Shown here: piece by piece, positions 41,349 to 53,355 of the stretch
How the letters are laid out: every line of letters starts with the position of its first letter
Numbering within the stretch: the first letter of the stretch is position 1
Source: Candolleomyces eurysporus
Taxonomy: Eukaryota > Basidiomycota > Agaricomycetes > Agaricales > Psathyrellaceae
DNA: 64,000 nucleotides
Assembly (NCBI GenBank): GCA_027579435.1
Contig: JANBPK010001488.1
Location: 1-64,000 of the forward strand
Direction: 5' to 3'
Program-made: the position numbers and the translations under genes
The notes under the pieces: generated by a model
The model's database searches: none
Told to the model about the DNA's origin: nothing
The model's input: the letters and a program-made list of their open reading frames with translations, nothing else

Positions 41349-43475
41349 ATGTCGAGTGTACGCGTAACCCGAAGTTCGGTGCTTGGGAAACGAGGTCACC
41401 AGCAGGACGACGCCTCTACGCCCAAGGGTGGCCAGCAGCTCCAGACGCCAGAGCCCACCCCAAACCCGAAGCGCGCAAAGACCAGCACTGTCACCGTACT
41501 CGATGGAGAGGGCAACAAGGAAAATATTCCTCCCCACAGACTCGAGGCAGTCAACGCGGACTCATTACCGACACCCGCCAGAGCTACACGAGCTCTCAAG
41601 CGGACAGTAACACAGCCTGTGATGACTGCTGCAGAGCGACCAGGTAAGCTGCATCCATGACGTACAGCGTGCGGAGGCTAATCACCTAACAGGACCTCGA
41701 AGACGCGCCTCAGCATCCTCTGTCTGCCCCTCAACGCCCACGAAGGAGATTGCGTCGCTTGCCATCACACCACCTCCCACGCCTCCCACGCTCTTGCTCC
41801 CCCTCCATGCTCGCGTGAAGTCGCTTCTACGCGCCACATGCAACGACGCCGATGCTACGGTCGCCGGGCGCGAAGCTGAACGCGAGATCATTTCCAAATT
41901 CTTGCAGTCTTTTGTCTGCGACGAGGCCATGCAAGAGGACGGACCCGCTGCTTTATTCATTTCCGGCTCCCCTGGGACTGGCAAGACGGCTCTTGTCAAT
42001 GCAATCAATCGGGAGTTGACTAAAGAAAACGCGAGCATTACCGTTGTTTTCGTGAACTGCATGACCGTGAAAACCCTTGACGCGCTCTGGGATCGCCTCA
42101 TCGAAGCGCTCCGGTCCATTCACGGTGCCGCTGGACGATCGAAGAAAGAAAAGGGATTGGCTAGCGTCGTCAAACTCTTGGACTCCTGCAATCGCAAATT
42201 GTAAGTTTCCTTGCTATGAGACAATGTTCAGGATTAACTGACTCGTCTGTTAGGATTCTCGTTCTTGACGAGTTGGATCATGTTGCTTCCAATCCTCAAT
42301 CGTTGGCCGCCCTCTTTTCTCTATCAGACAAGACATCCTCCGCGCTGCGCCTCGTCGGAATTGCCAACACGCATACCTTGACGGCTAATTCCACTTGCTC
42401 CAGCGTCGACCTATCGAGCGTTCAAACACTTCATTTCGCTCCATATACTCCCGTTCAACTCCAAGCGATCATTCGAACCCGACTTGCGGACCTTTATGGC
42501 GAGTCTGAGTCGTCCCCTACTGAATCCAATGACATCAAGAAGCTGCTCCCGAACCCATCTCTCGTCCTCTTGACCAAGAGAATCGCCAACCTTACTGGCG
42601 ACGTGCGAAGCATCTTTGAGGTTTTGCGTGGCGCGATTGACCTGGCGGTTGCAGCAAAGAACCAGTCCACGAGCAACCCATTAGAGGCTACCGTCCCTTC
42701 CGTCACCCCTCAACATATTCTAGGCGCGCTCAAGGCCCACTCCCCTGCCGCCTCAAAGCCTTCGAATGCTTCATCGACGACTCCAACTGCCTCGTCAAGC
42801 AACAGTGAAATCATCAACAAAATTCAAAACCTTGGTCTGCAGTCCCGGATCGTGCTTCTGGCCCTTCTCCTCGCCTCGAAGCGAATCGAAGCTGGGCTCA
42901 ATCTTACCTCTACCAACCTGCTTGCGTCTCCCAAGAAACCCCATGCTTCACCAATGAAGCGATCGCCCTCTGTCCCCTCTCCCTCCACTTCAAGCGCCGC
43001 TGTGGGCATCGATACTCAACAACTCTACGCTTTCTACACAACGACTTTGGAGCGTCAGGAGACATTCGATCCCGTGTCTCGCAGCGATTTTGGTGACTTG
43101 CTTAACATCCTCGAAGGAGTTGGACTCGTCCAGCTCTCATCTTCCCTCCTCTCAACGCCATCACCTTCGAAAGTAAAGCGCGCGTTCAGCAGACAAGGGT
43201 CGTTTGGAGCTGGTCTTGGGCGGAACGGTGCTGGAACGGTCGGGGAGGTCCGATTGGTGGAAGGTGTCTGGACTGAGGAAGTCCTAAGAGGGTTGGGTAT
43301 TTCCGAATCGGCCCCCGCGAACGCAGATGGTGGCGACTTGCAGAACGAGGAGGTGAAGGCATTATGGCTTGCGGAAAGTAACAAGATCTCGAAGGACGCC
43401 AAGAATCTCGCTCTTGCTCGAGCGAATAGTGACAAGGAACGTACTCTTGGATTCGCAGATGCCTCCGAGGATTGA
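41349..43475 (+). CDS. CDC6: Cdc6/Cdc18 DNA replication licensing AAA+ ATPase
   Basis: Three exons (41349-41643, 41693-42200, 42254-43475) join in frame to 674 residues. The N-terminus is basic and Ser/Thr-Pro-rich, with possible CDK sites (TPTKE). The AAA+ domain shows Walker A GSPGTGKTALV (about residue 205), Walker B ILVLDELDHV (about 270), sensor 1 LVGIANTHT and an arginine-rich LTGDVRSIFEVLR sensor 2 region. A C-terminal winged-helix part follows (LYAFYTTTLERQE, FGDLLNILEGVGLV), interrupted by a Ser/Pro-rich insert (SPKKPHASPMKRSPS). Absence of a BAH domain and the length favour Cdc6 over Orc1. Cdc6 loads MCM helicases with ORC in G1. The ATG was chosen at MSSVRVTRSS; an in-frame ATG at 41226 lies only 30 bp after the MCB cluster and is less likely. 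Confidence 0.93.
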
Positions 43476-45493
43476 GTATGCTGCGGCTGAGTTTTTGCTA
43501 CTGGTGTTTCTCTATGTCTCCCTCCCTTTTGCTCTTGCTCTCTCTCTCCTTTTGTTATTCTTCATTTATGCCTGGATTGCTTGGCTCATTTATTCTTCTT
43601 TTGTCGGTTTATTGGAATCGTTCTGTCCATTGTCATCGCATTTGTGGTTTCATCGTTGCTTCTGCCTCATTCATCTGCATTCATTCCTCTTTTCGCATTC
43701 GATTTGTTCGTAATTGGCATTGATTCCGTGTTTTCGTTACCTTCATCCACGATTTTAAATAAGTCTCAAGATTCAACATTCATACCTTCGCATTGCATTT
43801 GCATCAACGACCATTTGGAAAAGCCGCATCATATCATCCTTTATTCTTCTCTTCGATTTGTTCAACCTTTCGCTTTCTCTGAAGTTTTTTTTCGTCTCTT
43901 GCCAGACCCTTTGTTGTTGTCGTTATTGCCACTTTCCTCCCGCTCAGACCTCCATCACTAAGGGTCAGACGTCCTCTCATTTTAACCCTCATCATCCCAT
44001 ATTGTATCCCCAAGTGCTGTAGCATAACGCACTACCACGAGAAAGAAAAGTAACGATCAGTATCTCCCTATGTATAACTTATATGATTTATGTATTCAGT
44101 ATGCCCCCTCCCTTCCGTTTTCTCACCTGTCCTTCCTCTCTGTTTTACTTAGATACCTTATTTATGGAAATACAGAAGAAGACTTCCAGAACAACTGAAT
44201 TCGCGTGATAAGGGTAAAAAGCTCACCTTGATTGAAGCTGGTTGCACGGGAGGAGAAGCCAAATACTGTGCCAAACAAAGTGCGCGTGCTTTGATTCCTT
44301 TGATTGAGCGAATCTGGCTTTGACCGATTCTTCCACATCGACCATTCTCATCCCCCGCTAGTCAGGCGCTTGGATGTTGTATCCTATCTGATCATGAGCA
44401 CACGAGGCTGGATGAATGCGTGGGCTAGGGGCAGACTGGCTACTCATGGACTCCCCCTGGCTGGCGACCTTCTAGGGCAGCAAGCTGATCGACGTTAACC
44501 TTATGGTCAGTCCACTTCAAAGGAAGTCATTGATATAATTTCGCTTACCGAACGCTGCCACCCTAGATGCCAGCTTTTATGATCATTCGATTGAACGGAA
44601 TGGCACGTTGCGACGCCATTGTTCTTCGAGATCTGAAGGAGATCCCACCCCCGTTCACGCTCGCGCCGACGTATCAGGCTTTGCTGGTCTACCGCATGCC
44701 TTCTTTGCCCTCCGCCTGGAGTACAAGCTCTCGTTTTGTGAAGGCGATAAGCTGGACTAGTCAACGGCGAGTAGGCAGGCCCGTTATGGTCATTGTGGTC
44801 AGCCCTCCATTGACATTGACGAGTGTTACTGCGCGTGGTTGGTTTGGGGAAGCAGCATCCATTGGCAGACAATGGAAGGATCCCGTTCTTTCCTCAAATT
44901 TTCGATCATCGTTTTGAACCTCATTGTGACGATCGAGAGGCTGGATTCTTGTGTCAACGAGCTGCAGAACCTCGGGGTGTGTTTGATTCTTTTTGGCTGA
45001 ACTGAATGCCGAATGGAGAAAAGCTAGCTGACTTGGGCAATTCTGGGTTTAAATAGTCTTGGACGACCCGTTCTATGCGAAAGGCGACGAACCTCGATCG
45101 ATGGTTCTCTTTGTTTTTAACCTCGCTCTCGCCTCTCACCGCGTTTTGGGGGTCGTGAATGGATCGGCATTGACTCTCGGTTTCTATGTCAAGTGACAAT
45201 GGGTGCAGAGTGGGATGGCTGGCATGGGCGCGTGGCTTGGACTAGCTGTGGCTATTGGTTCTTGTCCTCGGATTTGTTGTCCCTTTTTTTTGATATAAGC
45301 ACGGCTCGTGACTATTTTCTGGTCACATAGTCGACACCGTCAGGACAATGGGTTGGGCCTCCGTATATATAGCCGGTTGTTTCGATGGATACCTTTATTA
45401 CCCGCCACTCATCTCCCCCACCTCTGACCCTTGCTAACTAGACCAACGCCTCAACCAAGCAGCGTTCATACTTCCATCCTTTACTATCGTAAG
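43476..45493. other. 2-kb intergenic region, no supported gene
   Basis: The first 500 bp are T-rich 3' sequence of CDC6. The ORFs at 44304-44498, 44507-44872 (minus) and 44567-44917 overlap each other, carry no domain pattern and show no consistent splice model. The right end is the promoter of the next gene, with TATATATA at 45364-45371. Confidence 0.4.
45364..45371 (+). promoter_or_regulatory. TATA-like box of the disordered orphan gene
   Basis: TATATATA lies about 125 bp upstream of the ATG at 45494. Confidence 0.35.
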
Positions 45494-46818
45494 ATGGACA
45501 AATGGCGCAAAATACGTGCTAAGCTCACTGGTCGCAAGTAAGTATCCTCAATTCCTTTTTTGGTGCAATAGTTTATCTGACGTGGTGGCGCAACAGGAGT
45601 GGCAAGTCTAGCAATCGTGACAAGACTCTCCGATACTCTCGCTCTATGCCCTTGGGCCCTTTGCGCACCTCAGCTGATACCGAATACTCGACGTCTTCTC
45701 CCCCAGGTGGACAGCACGGCTACGACGGGCGAGTTTTGGATATCCGTGGTCCCGAATGGCCGAAGATTGGTCAGGAGGGGCACGAGTATAACCACTGCCC
45801 TGACTGCAATTGCCGGTCTTGCGAGAACATATTAGACAAATTTCCGTCACCTCCACCCCTTCGCCCTTTTCACAGGCCGCGGGATCTTTCTCAAGATTTC
45901 GACGACATCGAAATGATCCCAGATGCTGTCTATGAGGCTCGTAAGCAGCGACGGGAATCCGAGAAGAAGGACGAGGCTGAGAAGAGGAAGATATTGCACA
46001 TCGTATCTTCCTACCGTGCTCGAGTCGCCAGCAGCAACTCTTCCCGTAGTCATAAACCCATCGTAGTCACCGATGAGGAATATGATATCTTGCGCAGATA
46101 CGAACCTGGGTTTCAATGGGCCAACAGATCGACCGGAAGCCTCGGCGCTAATGTTCATCTCTCTGGTGGCCCTAGCCCAAAAAAACCTCGACTTGTTCGC
46201 AAGACCTCCCGTTCTACGATCGCCGGCTCTCGGCCACAGATAGTCAATGTCCGCAGTTTTTCCTCCTCGAATCACAGTCACGACAGTCACGATGGTGGCT
46301 CCTCAATTCGGAGCCTCAAGCATCAGACAGGTTACCGTAATTTGAGTCGCCACCCCTCTGCGGCCAGTCGGACGCCTCCAGCTGACAATATGTCAGTCCG
46401 TCGTCCGAGTGATGCATCCTCTCTTGACCCTCCGATTTCGTTCCAGGACTCGGTTTCCATTGAGAGTCACCGTTCTAATCTGTCGGCGGTGCCTGGATCT
46501 CCTCCGCGAGCCCCTCGTTCTCAGAAGCATTACTCTCCCAAATCGAACGCGGCGTCTATCGAGAGCCATCCCTCAAACAGGTCCGCAGTACTCGAGTCTC
46601 CCCTTCGTGGGCCTCGGTCTCAGAAGACTTCTGCCCCGAACTTGCCGTCTCAGGCGGTAGTACCTAACATCGCTCGCGACCTTAGTGCGGCATACGGTGG
46701 AGCTGGGGGTGTGCAAGTTTTGCCGGGAGGTGAGGCCAAACGACTTGCGTCCAAGCCCTTACCCATACCACCTCCCGTCTTTACCGGATCTTCCAAGTCA
46801 CATCCGGGGAGGAAGTGA
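45494..46818 (+). CDS. Ser/Pro-rich disordered protein with a compact cysteine cluster (orphan)
   Basis: Two exons (45494-45537 and 45597-46818) join in frame to 421 residues. The N-terminus is basic (MDKWRKIRAKLTGRK). At about residues 75-90 there is a short cysteine cluster, CPDCNCRSC, which could bind one metal ion. A charged helical stretch follows (EARKQRRESEKKDEAEKRKI), then a TDEEYDILRRYEPGF segment. The last 250 residues are Ser/Arg/Pro-rich and probably disordered, with a repeated SIESHRSNLSAVPGSPPRAP-like unit occurring twice. The family is not recognised. A degraded copy of its last ~25 codons lies at 50040-50105, in front of the second P450 gene. Confidence 0.75.
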
Positions 46819-47590
46819 AAGGTTTACTACGACCTTCACAATATGCATCTCATTTTTCCTTTTCCTATGCGCTTCACTCATCTATGGCTACATATGATTC
46901 TCGATATGCTTCTGAATGCGAATATGACATCTGTCTCTTATCGAACCAAATGTGTCGCATTCCAAATCTATTCCCACGCATGCCTCGGAGGCAACCTCCT
47001 CTCTAAGATAGTGGCGCGCCACCACGAAGCTGCGCCAGCTCTTCACTGGGCTGCTGGGCGCTGACTGCTGAGAAACAGCAGTGTCATACATAGATCATTT
47101 ATGAGTGACTCTATAACGTGGACAGAACGGCATGATTTGCCTGAGTCTTTTACATTGTTCATACTTAGAGGGAGAACCATGGAGATTTCTCCATCGCATT
47201 AGGGTCATTTCTGATCGCTCGGATCGCCTTTTGTGCCACTGTCGACCCATTTCTGGTGAGCGCTCTACCACATGACGGTGGCAGCTCTAAGTTTGGAAGG
47301 AAATCTCAGGAGTCGCCTCCGCACTTCTTCTGAATGGACGTTCCAGACCATGACTTATACCATGGTCTCTCGTAAACATTGCATCTTTTGATTCTTGGTG
47401 CGTGGATTCAAAGTTTGAACGAACGCTATTGGCCACAACTATTGATTGCGGTAGAACTTTGCAAGGTTTGACCCCCTTTTGACAGCTATGTGGGGTTCCC
47501 ATACGTGTTTAAGAAATGCTTGATTCTGTTTAGGTATGAAGAGATAACCCTCCCCTTCTCAGTCAATAACGAGGCTTTACATTCTGCTCT
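46819..47590. other. Upstream region of P450-1, duplicated before P450-2
   Basis: About 770 bp with no gene. Blocks of it recur in order at 50100-50845 (for example GGTTTGACCCCCTTT near 47466 and near 50730). Holds the P450-1 promoter. Confidence 0.6.
47537..47560 (+). promoter_or_regulatory. Shared P450 promoter element with GATA core (P450-1)
   Basis: The string TGAAGAGATAACCCTCCCC, followed by TTCTC, lies about 30-54 bp before the start codon. The same element occurs at 50796-50820 (P450-2) and on the minus strand at 55665-55691 (P450-3). Confidence 0.5.
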
Positions 47591-49814
47591 ATGGGAACAT
47601 ATATCGATTTCTTTGCGGTTCTCGCTGCTGGTGCACTTCTCTACGCGATTCACAGGCGTCGGAAGCCTTCTCTGCCGTTTCCTCCTGGTCCGAAAGGGCT
47701 GCCGCTAGTTGGAAACCTATTCCAAGTGCCTACGGAATTCGAATGGATCAAGTACCATGAATGGTCTACAGAGTTAAGTAAGTACACTTGCTGCGTTGAC
47801 CTGTATGCCATTTGCTCACTCCATATTCAACAGATACTGATATTCTTCATTTGGAGATGGCGGGGACCCATATCATCGTTTTGGACAACTATGAGGTCGC
47901 CACGGACCTTCTTGAATCCAGGTCCTCGTTGTACTCTGGCAGGTGATAACCAGTTCATGTACTGTGTGCTAGCCCATAACACTCATGATTATCGACCTTG
48001 TAGACCACACCTGGTAATGATGATAGAACTAATGGGCTGGGGCTTCAATTTTGGCTTTGTGGATTACGGTGAATAACTTTCTTGTTCCGCCAAATGCTCG
48101 TGTACTGACATTTCGTTCGGATCAGGCGATTTTTGGTGGGTAGATATGGCGTCTCCGAAGACCTATGACCTGATACTCTTGTAGGCGCAAGCATAGACGA
48201 ATGGCCCAACAATCTCTGAGCGCGACGGCCGTAAAGCAGTACAGACCTCACCTTGCTCAGGCAACACGCAACCTTCTGAAGCGTCTGTTGGATGATCGAG
48301 ACGATAGGAACTTAATCCCTCATTTCAGGCAGTTAGTACAATTTTGGCTTTCACCATGTCATTCTCACCCGTGACAACTGTACACAGGCTTGCAGGAGAA
48401 ACAATTCTATCTGTCGCATATGGGATTGAGATACAACAGAAAAATGATCCTTACATTCAGCTCGCCGAAGGCGCAAATCATGGAGCGATCATGGCTGCGA
48501 TTCCCGGAAAGTTTCTCGTCGACGCTATTCCCATTTTGAAATATGTTCCAGCCTGGTTTCCTGGGGCATCATTCAAGCGCAAGGCGCGCGAATGGTATAA
48601 ACTCACCCGGATGATGCTCGAAGTTCCTTACGCAGATGCCAAAAGGCGTATTGTACGTACCATCTGTCTTCTTCCGCTTTTAAGAACCAGCTCACGATCA
48701 CCATTTTTTAGGAATCTGGGAACTCTACGGTTTCAGTTTTACAGACAAACCTTCAGAAAATCGAAGCAGGCGTCAAGGACGATGCATTTACAGAGGATGT
48801 CCTTCGGAATACTTTAGGCGCCTTATATTCAGGTAAAAGTCAGCCTTGTTTTTCACCATGCCCATGTATTAACCGCCATATCTGTCTATAGCGGGATCCG
48901 ATACGGTGAGTAAATGACTGAAGAGGCTTTGTCGTGTTTTCGGTTGACGGGACGATACACAGACTGTCTCGGCCATAGTGACCTGCGTACTTGGCCTTCT
49001 GGAGCACCCCGAAATTCTCAAGAAGGCACAGGCGCAAATCGACGCTGTCGTGAAACCGGGGCATCTTCCTGATCTCGACGACGAGCCTTCCCTCCCCTAC
49101 GTGACAGCCATCGCAAAAGAGGCGCTTCGCTGGAGGGACGTCGTTCCCCTTTGTACGCCATGCTTTTTCTCCTTTGATACTCTTTCATTAACCTATAGAC
49201 ACGCTGTCACAGCCCTCCCGCATGCCCTCTCTGCGGATGACGAGTACAAAGGCTATCGCATCCCCGCAGGTGCGGTTGTTCTCGCAAATGCATGGTGAGT
49301 TAGCGCTAGTCACCGGCTTTCTAGCACCTGGGAGCACTCAAACCCTCTGGATATACATCTTAGGGCCATGCTCCACGACGAAAGCGTCTACGCAGACCCT
49401 TTTGAGTTCAACCCCGACCGGTTCATAGATCCTGAAACGGGAAAGCTCGACTACTCACGCGCTCGGGATCCGGAACATGCATGCTTTGGATTCGGCCGCC
49501 GAATTTGTCCAGGGCGTGTCATGGCCTTTGAATCCTTATGGTTGATGATAGCATCCCTCATCGCCGCATTCGATATCGAGAAAGCTAAGGAGAAGGTCAC
49601 ACTCCCTTCGGGTGAGGAAGTGGAAAAGACAGTAGAGCTTACTCATGAGTATAACTCTGGTCTCGTCGTGTTGGTTCACTTTTTTCTCCCTTGTGATTCA
49701 AGTGATAGAAGAAATCTGACCTTCATATTTTGCAGGGTGGCTAAGCCTTTTCGATGCGTGTTTAGGCCACGATCGGAGGAAAAGGCGGAGTTGATTCGTG
49801 CTTCAGTGTTGTAG
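47591..49814 (+). CDS. Cytochrome P450 monooxygenase, paralog 1
   Basis: About twelve exons, all in frame, giving roughly 500 residues. The N-terminus is a membrane anchor (IDFFAVLAAGALLYAI), then RRRKPSLPFPPGPKGLPLVG. Family motifs follow: helix C WRKHRRM, helix I AGSDTT, helix K EALRW, the NPDRF region and the heme-binding loop FGFGRRICPGR with the cysteine ligand. The enzyme is a microsomal, CPR-dependent monooxygenase. The sequence resembles basidiomycete P450s usually annotated as sterigmatocystin-oxidoreductase-like, a label that says nothing about substrate. Two exons are very small: 48126-48135 (10 nt) and 48892-48905 (14 nt). It is tandem with P450-2 through a segmental duplication. 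Confidence 0.93.
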
Positions 49815-50845
49815 GGCCAAGACTTATTAGACTAGAAAAATTAAAAGCAAAGTATTTTCCATGTACAGTATCCCGAACCTTCGATTGACCTTCACTGGTT
49901 CAACTTCACCTCTCTATTATCCACCTAACCAATCTCAGATTTTGTATAAAGTCAGGACGTAGCCAGTACCGATCTTTTCGGAAACTTCAATGATAAAATA
50001 CGGGTCATGACTACGAGCTGTGAACGGGAGAAACTTCCGACATACCACCTCTCGTTTTTACTGGATCTTACCAGCCAATCAGTCACATCCGCCAAGAAAG
50101 TAAAGGAGTTGCTATGACTTTTACGATATATGTATCCCGATTTTCCTTGTGACTACCTTGACAAGCTTCTGATTATGTCATCTCTTTCTGGCGCCTGATT
50201 GTTTGGTCACGCTTGCCAGGCTGTGAGTTCGTTCCTTTTTCATTTTGAATATCTATACTCACGTAGTGACTCTTCAAGCTATCGCGACCGCGAAGCCGCG
50301 CAAGATTCTTTGCTTCAATTTCAGACCAAATCATGACCTTTCACTAGGCGCGGAGAATCTGTATCGTCATCTATGAATATCTGTGACGCTCAGTCTTTGT
50401 TGGCTTCCATCGCTTGCAAACAAGTCAAGCGTTTGTCACATCAAGGTGGAGAACTGCGGCGATTCCTCCATCCCAATAGGACGGTTCTGATCGCACGAGT
50501 CGCTTCTTGTACTACCGCCGTCCTATATCTGGCTAGAAATCTACCAGGCGACAGCGCGGAAGTTGGGTTTTCTCCACCGAGATTTCAGGAGTTGCCTCTA
50601 CACTTCTCCCGAATGAATGTCAATACTAGGCCACAATAATGTCCGTTGTAATTACCGCGCATCTTGAATCCTGGTGCCTAAGGTTCAAAGTGGATTAGCC
50701 AAGCTTCCTGATTGTCATGGAGCTTTGCAGGTTTGACCCCCTTTCGACAGATATGGGTTGCCCATGCGTTTAAAAGAGGATTGGCTGTGTTTAACTGAAG
50801 AGATAAGCCCTCCCATTCTCACTAGGAACTTCCAGCCTGCTCAAA
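49815..50845. other. Spacer between P450-1 and P450-2, second copy of the duplication unit's left end
   Basis: About 1 kb with no intact gene. At 50040-50105 there is a degraded copy of the 3' end of the disordered protein gene. From 50100 on it parallels the upstream region of P450-1, and at 50796-50820 it carries the shared GATA-core promoter element. Confidence 0.6.
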
Positions 50846-53103
50846 ATGGGGACGTATATCGATTTCTTTGCCATTCTCGCTACCGGTGCACTCCTCTATG
50901 CAATTAACAGGCGTCGAAAGCCTTCTCTACCGTTTCCTCCTGGTCCAAAAGGGCTGCCGTTGGTCGGAAACCTATTCCAAGTACCTTCAGAACTCGAATG
51001 GATGAAGTACCATGAATGGTCTGCTGAACTCAGTAAGCCGTGTCGATTCTTCGCATGCCACTTTAATTCTTAGTGACTCTTCAACAGACACCGATATTCT
51101 CCATGTGCAGGTAGCAGGGACTCATATCCTCGTATTGGACAATTACGATGTTGCTATGGAGCTTCTAGAAAACAGGTCCTCGTTGTATTCTGGCAGGTGA
51201 CGACTATTTAACAGACAATGTTAACCCTTAACACTAACAGATTTCAACATTGTAGACCACACTCAGTCATGATGTTAGAACTCATGGGATGGAATTTCAA
51301 TTTTGGCTTTGCGGATTACGGTAAATCAATCTCTCATTCTGTCAAACTCACCAGATTGACACTTCGTTCCGGCATCGATTAGGCGATTTTTGGTGCGTAG
51401 ATATGTCGTCTCGGAAAAACTTGTCCGTAAACTGATGCTTTGGTAGGCGCAAGCATCGACGACTGGCTCAAAGGTCTCTGCAATCGACGGCCGTGAAGCA
51501 ATACAGACCTCATCTTGCTCAGGCAACGCGGAAACTCTTAAAGCGTCTGTTGGATGATCGAGATGATCAGAACTTAATCCCTCATCTTAGGCAGTAAGCA
51601 TGGGTTTGAGCTAACACCGTCTCACCACTTACAATTGTATACAGGCTTACAGCAGAGACAATTTTGTCTGTCGCGTATGGCATTCAAATACAACAGGAGA
51701 ACGATCCTTATATCAAGATTTCCGAAGACGCAAATCAGGGAGCGATCATTGCCGCAGTTCCTGGAAGGTTTCTTGTCGACACTATTCCCATTCTGAAATA
51801 TGTTCCGGCCTGGTTTCCTGGCGCGTCCTTTCAGCGAAAGGCTCGCGAGTGGTATAAAATGACTAGAAAGATGGTGGAAGTTCCTTACGCGGATGCAAAA
51901 GGACGTATTGTAAGTACTATTTATTTTTCTCGGACCTTGGGATTTCGCGACGCTCACAATCACCTTTTCGTAGGAATCTGGGAGTTCCACCGCTTCGATT
52001 CTACAGACAAGTCTGCAGAGAGTCGGAGCCGGTGGAAAGGACGATGCATTCACGGAGGATGTAATACGCAATACCCTAGCTGTTTTATACGGAGGTAAAC
52101 AGTCAGTTTTGTCGGGTACAATGCCCATCCATTGACCGCACTTGACATACCGGTTTTCAGCTGGGTCTGACACGGTGAGAAGACTTTGAAGCCTCCAATA
52201 GATCTTCTTTAGCTAACGGGGTAGTACACAGACCGTCTCAGCAATGACAACCTGCGTCCTGGGTCTTCTAGAGCACCCCGATATCCTGAAGAAGGCACAA
52301 GCGCAGATCGACGGCGTTGTGAAACCTGGATATCTCCCCGATCTCGATGACGAGCCATCCCTTCCCTACATAACAGCCATAGCGAAGGAGGCGCTTCGCT
52401 GGAGGGATGTCACCCCGATTGGTGGGTCATCATCATGCTTTAATCCGACCTCATTGACTTGGCCGTTTTCGTTCAGCAATCCCTCACGCCCTCTCCACGG
52501 ATGACGAGTATAAAGGCTACCATCTCCCCGCGGGCGCAATTGTTATCGCTAACGCATGGTGAGTGAGGGCTTGTCAGAATTTACAAGGGCGTTCTGGGGC
52601 TCCTGGATCACTAAACACTATGGGTTTGCGTTTTAGGGCCATGCTCCATGATGAGAACGTCTACGCCAACCCCTTCGAATTCAACCCCGACCGATTCATA
52701 GACCCTGAAACAGGTAAAATCGACTACTCACGCGCTCGCGACCCACTACATGCATGCTTTGGGTTCGGCCGTAGAATTTGTCCAGGAAGGTTCATGGCTT
52801 TTGAGTCTCTCTGGCTGCTGATAGCATCCCTCATCGCCACATTCGATATTGAGAAAGCCAAGGAGAAGGTGACTCTTCCTTCGGGAGAGGAGGTGGAAAG
52901 GACAGTCGAGCTGACTCATGAGTACACGGCTGCTCTCGTCGTGTGAGATTAATTTGGCTCTCTGTTTTTCAAGCTGTATAGATCTGACCTTCTTCTCTGA
53001 CAGGATGGCTAAACGTTTTAGATGTGTGTTCAAGCCACGGTCAGAGGCAAAGGCGGAGTTGATTCGTGCCTCAGTAGTGCAGGGCCAAGAGTTATTACAC
53101 TAG
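50846..53103 (+). CDS. Cytochrome P450 monooxygenase, paralog 2
   Basis: Same exon plan as paralog 1, about twelve exons, in frame throughout. Anchor IDFFAILATGALLYAI, proline-rich hinge RRKPSLPFPPGPKGLP, helix C WRKHRRLAQ, helix I AGSDTT, helix K EALRW, heme loop FGFGRRICPGR. The C-terminus is slightly longer than in paralog 1 (ASVVQGQELLH). The microexons are 51383-51392 (10 nt) and 52161-52174 (14 nt). It is very similar to paralog 1 along its length, so the duplication is fairly recent. Substrate unknown; the cluster lacks other tailoring enzymes that would mark a metabolite pathway. Confidence 0.93.
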
Positions 53104-53355
53104 TACATGGAAGGGAGAATCTAAATGCTGTATGTATAATATTCCGAGCCTTCGGTTTATTTCCATTTGGTTCGTGTCTGCCTCAGGAATTCAATTGTAC
53201 AATCTCAAATTTAGCGAGTTTGTGTGGTGCATCGAGGCGGTGACTTCCACCGACAAAAGGTAAGCGACCGGTGGATTTCAGAGAACACAGGAAAGTACTT
53301 CAAGTTTAGCCAACTAGTACCGTCGTAACGTGCATATACATTGTGCTTCCAGTCA

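Noticed and set aside
44304..44917. Overlapping ORFs on both strands between CDC6 and the orphan gene
   Set aside because: They shadow one another, have biased low-information translations and no coherent splice sites.
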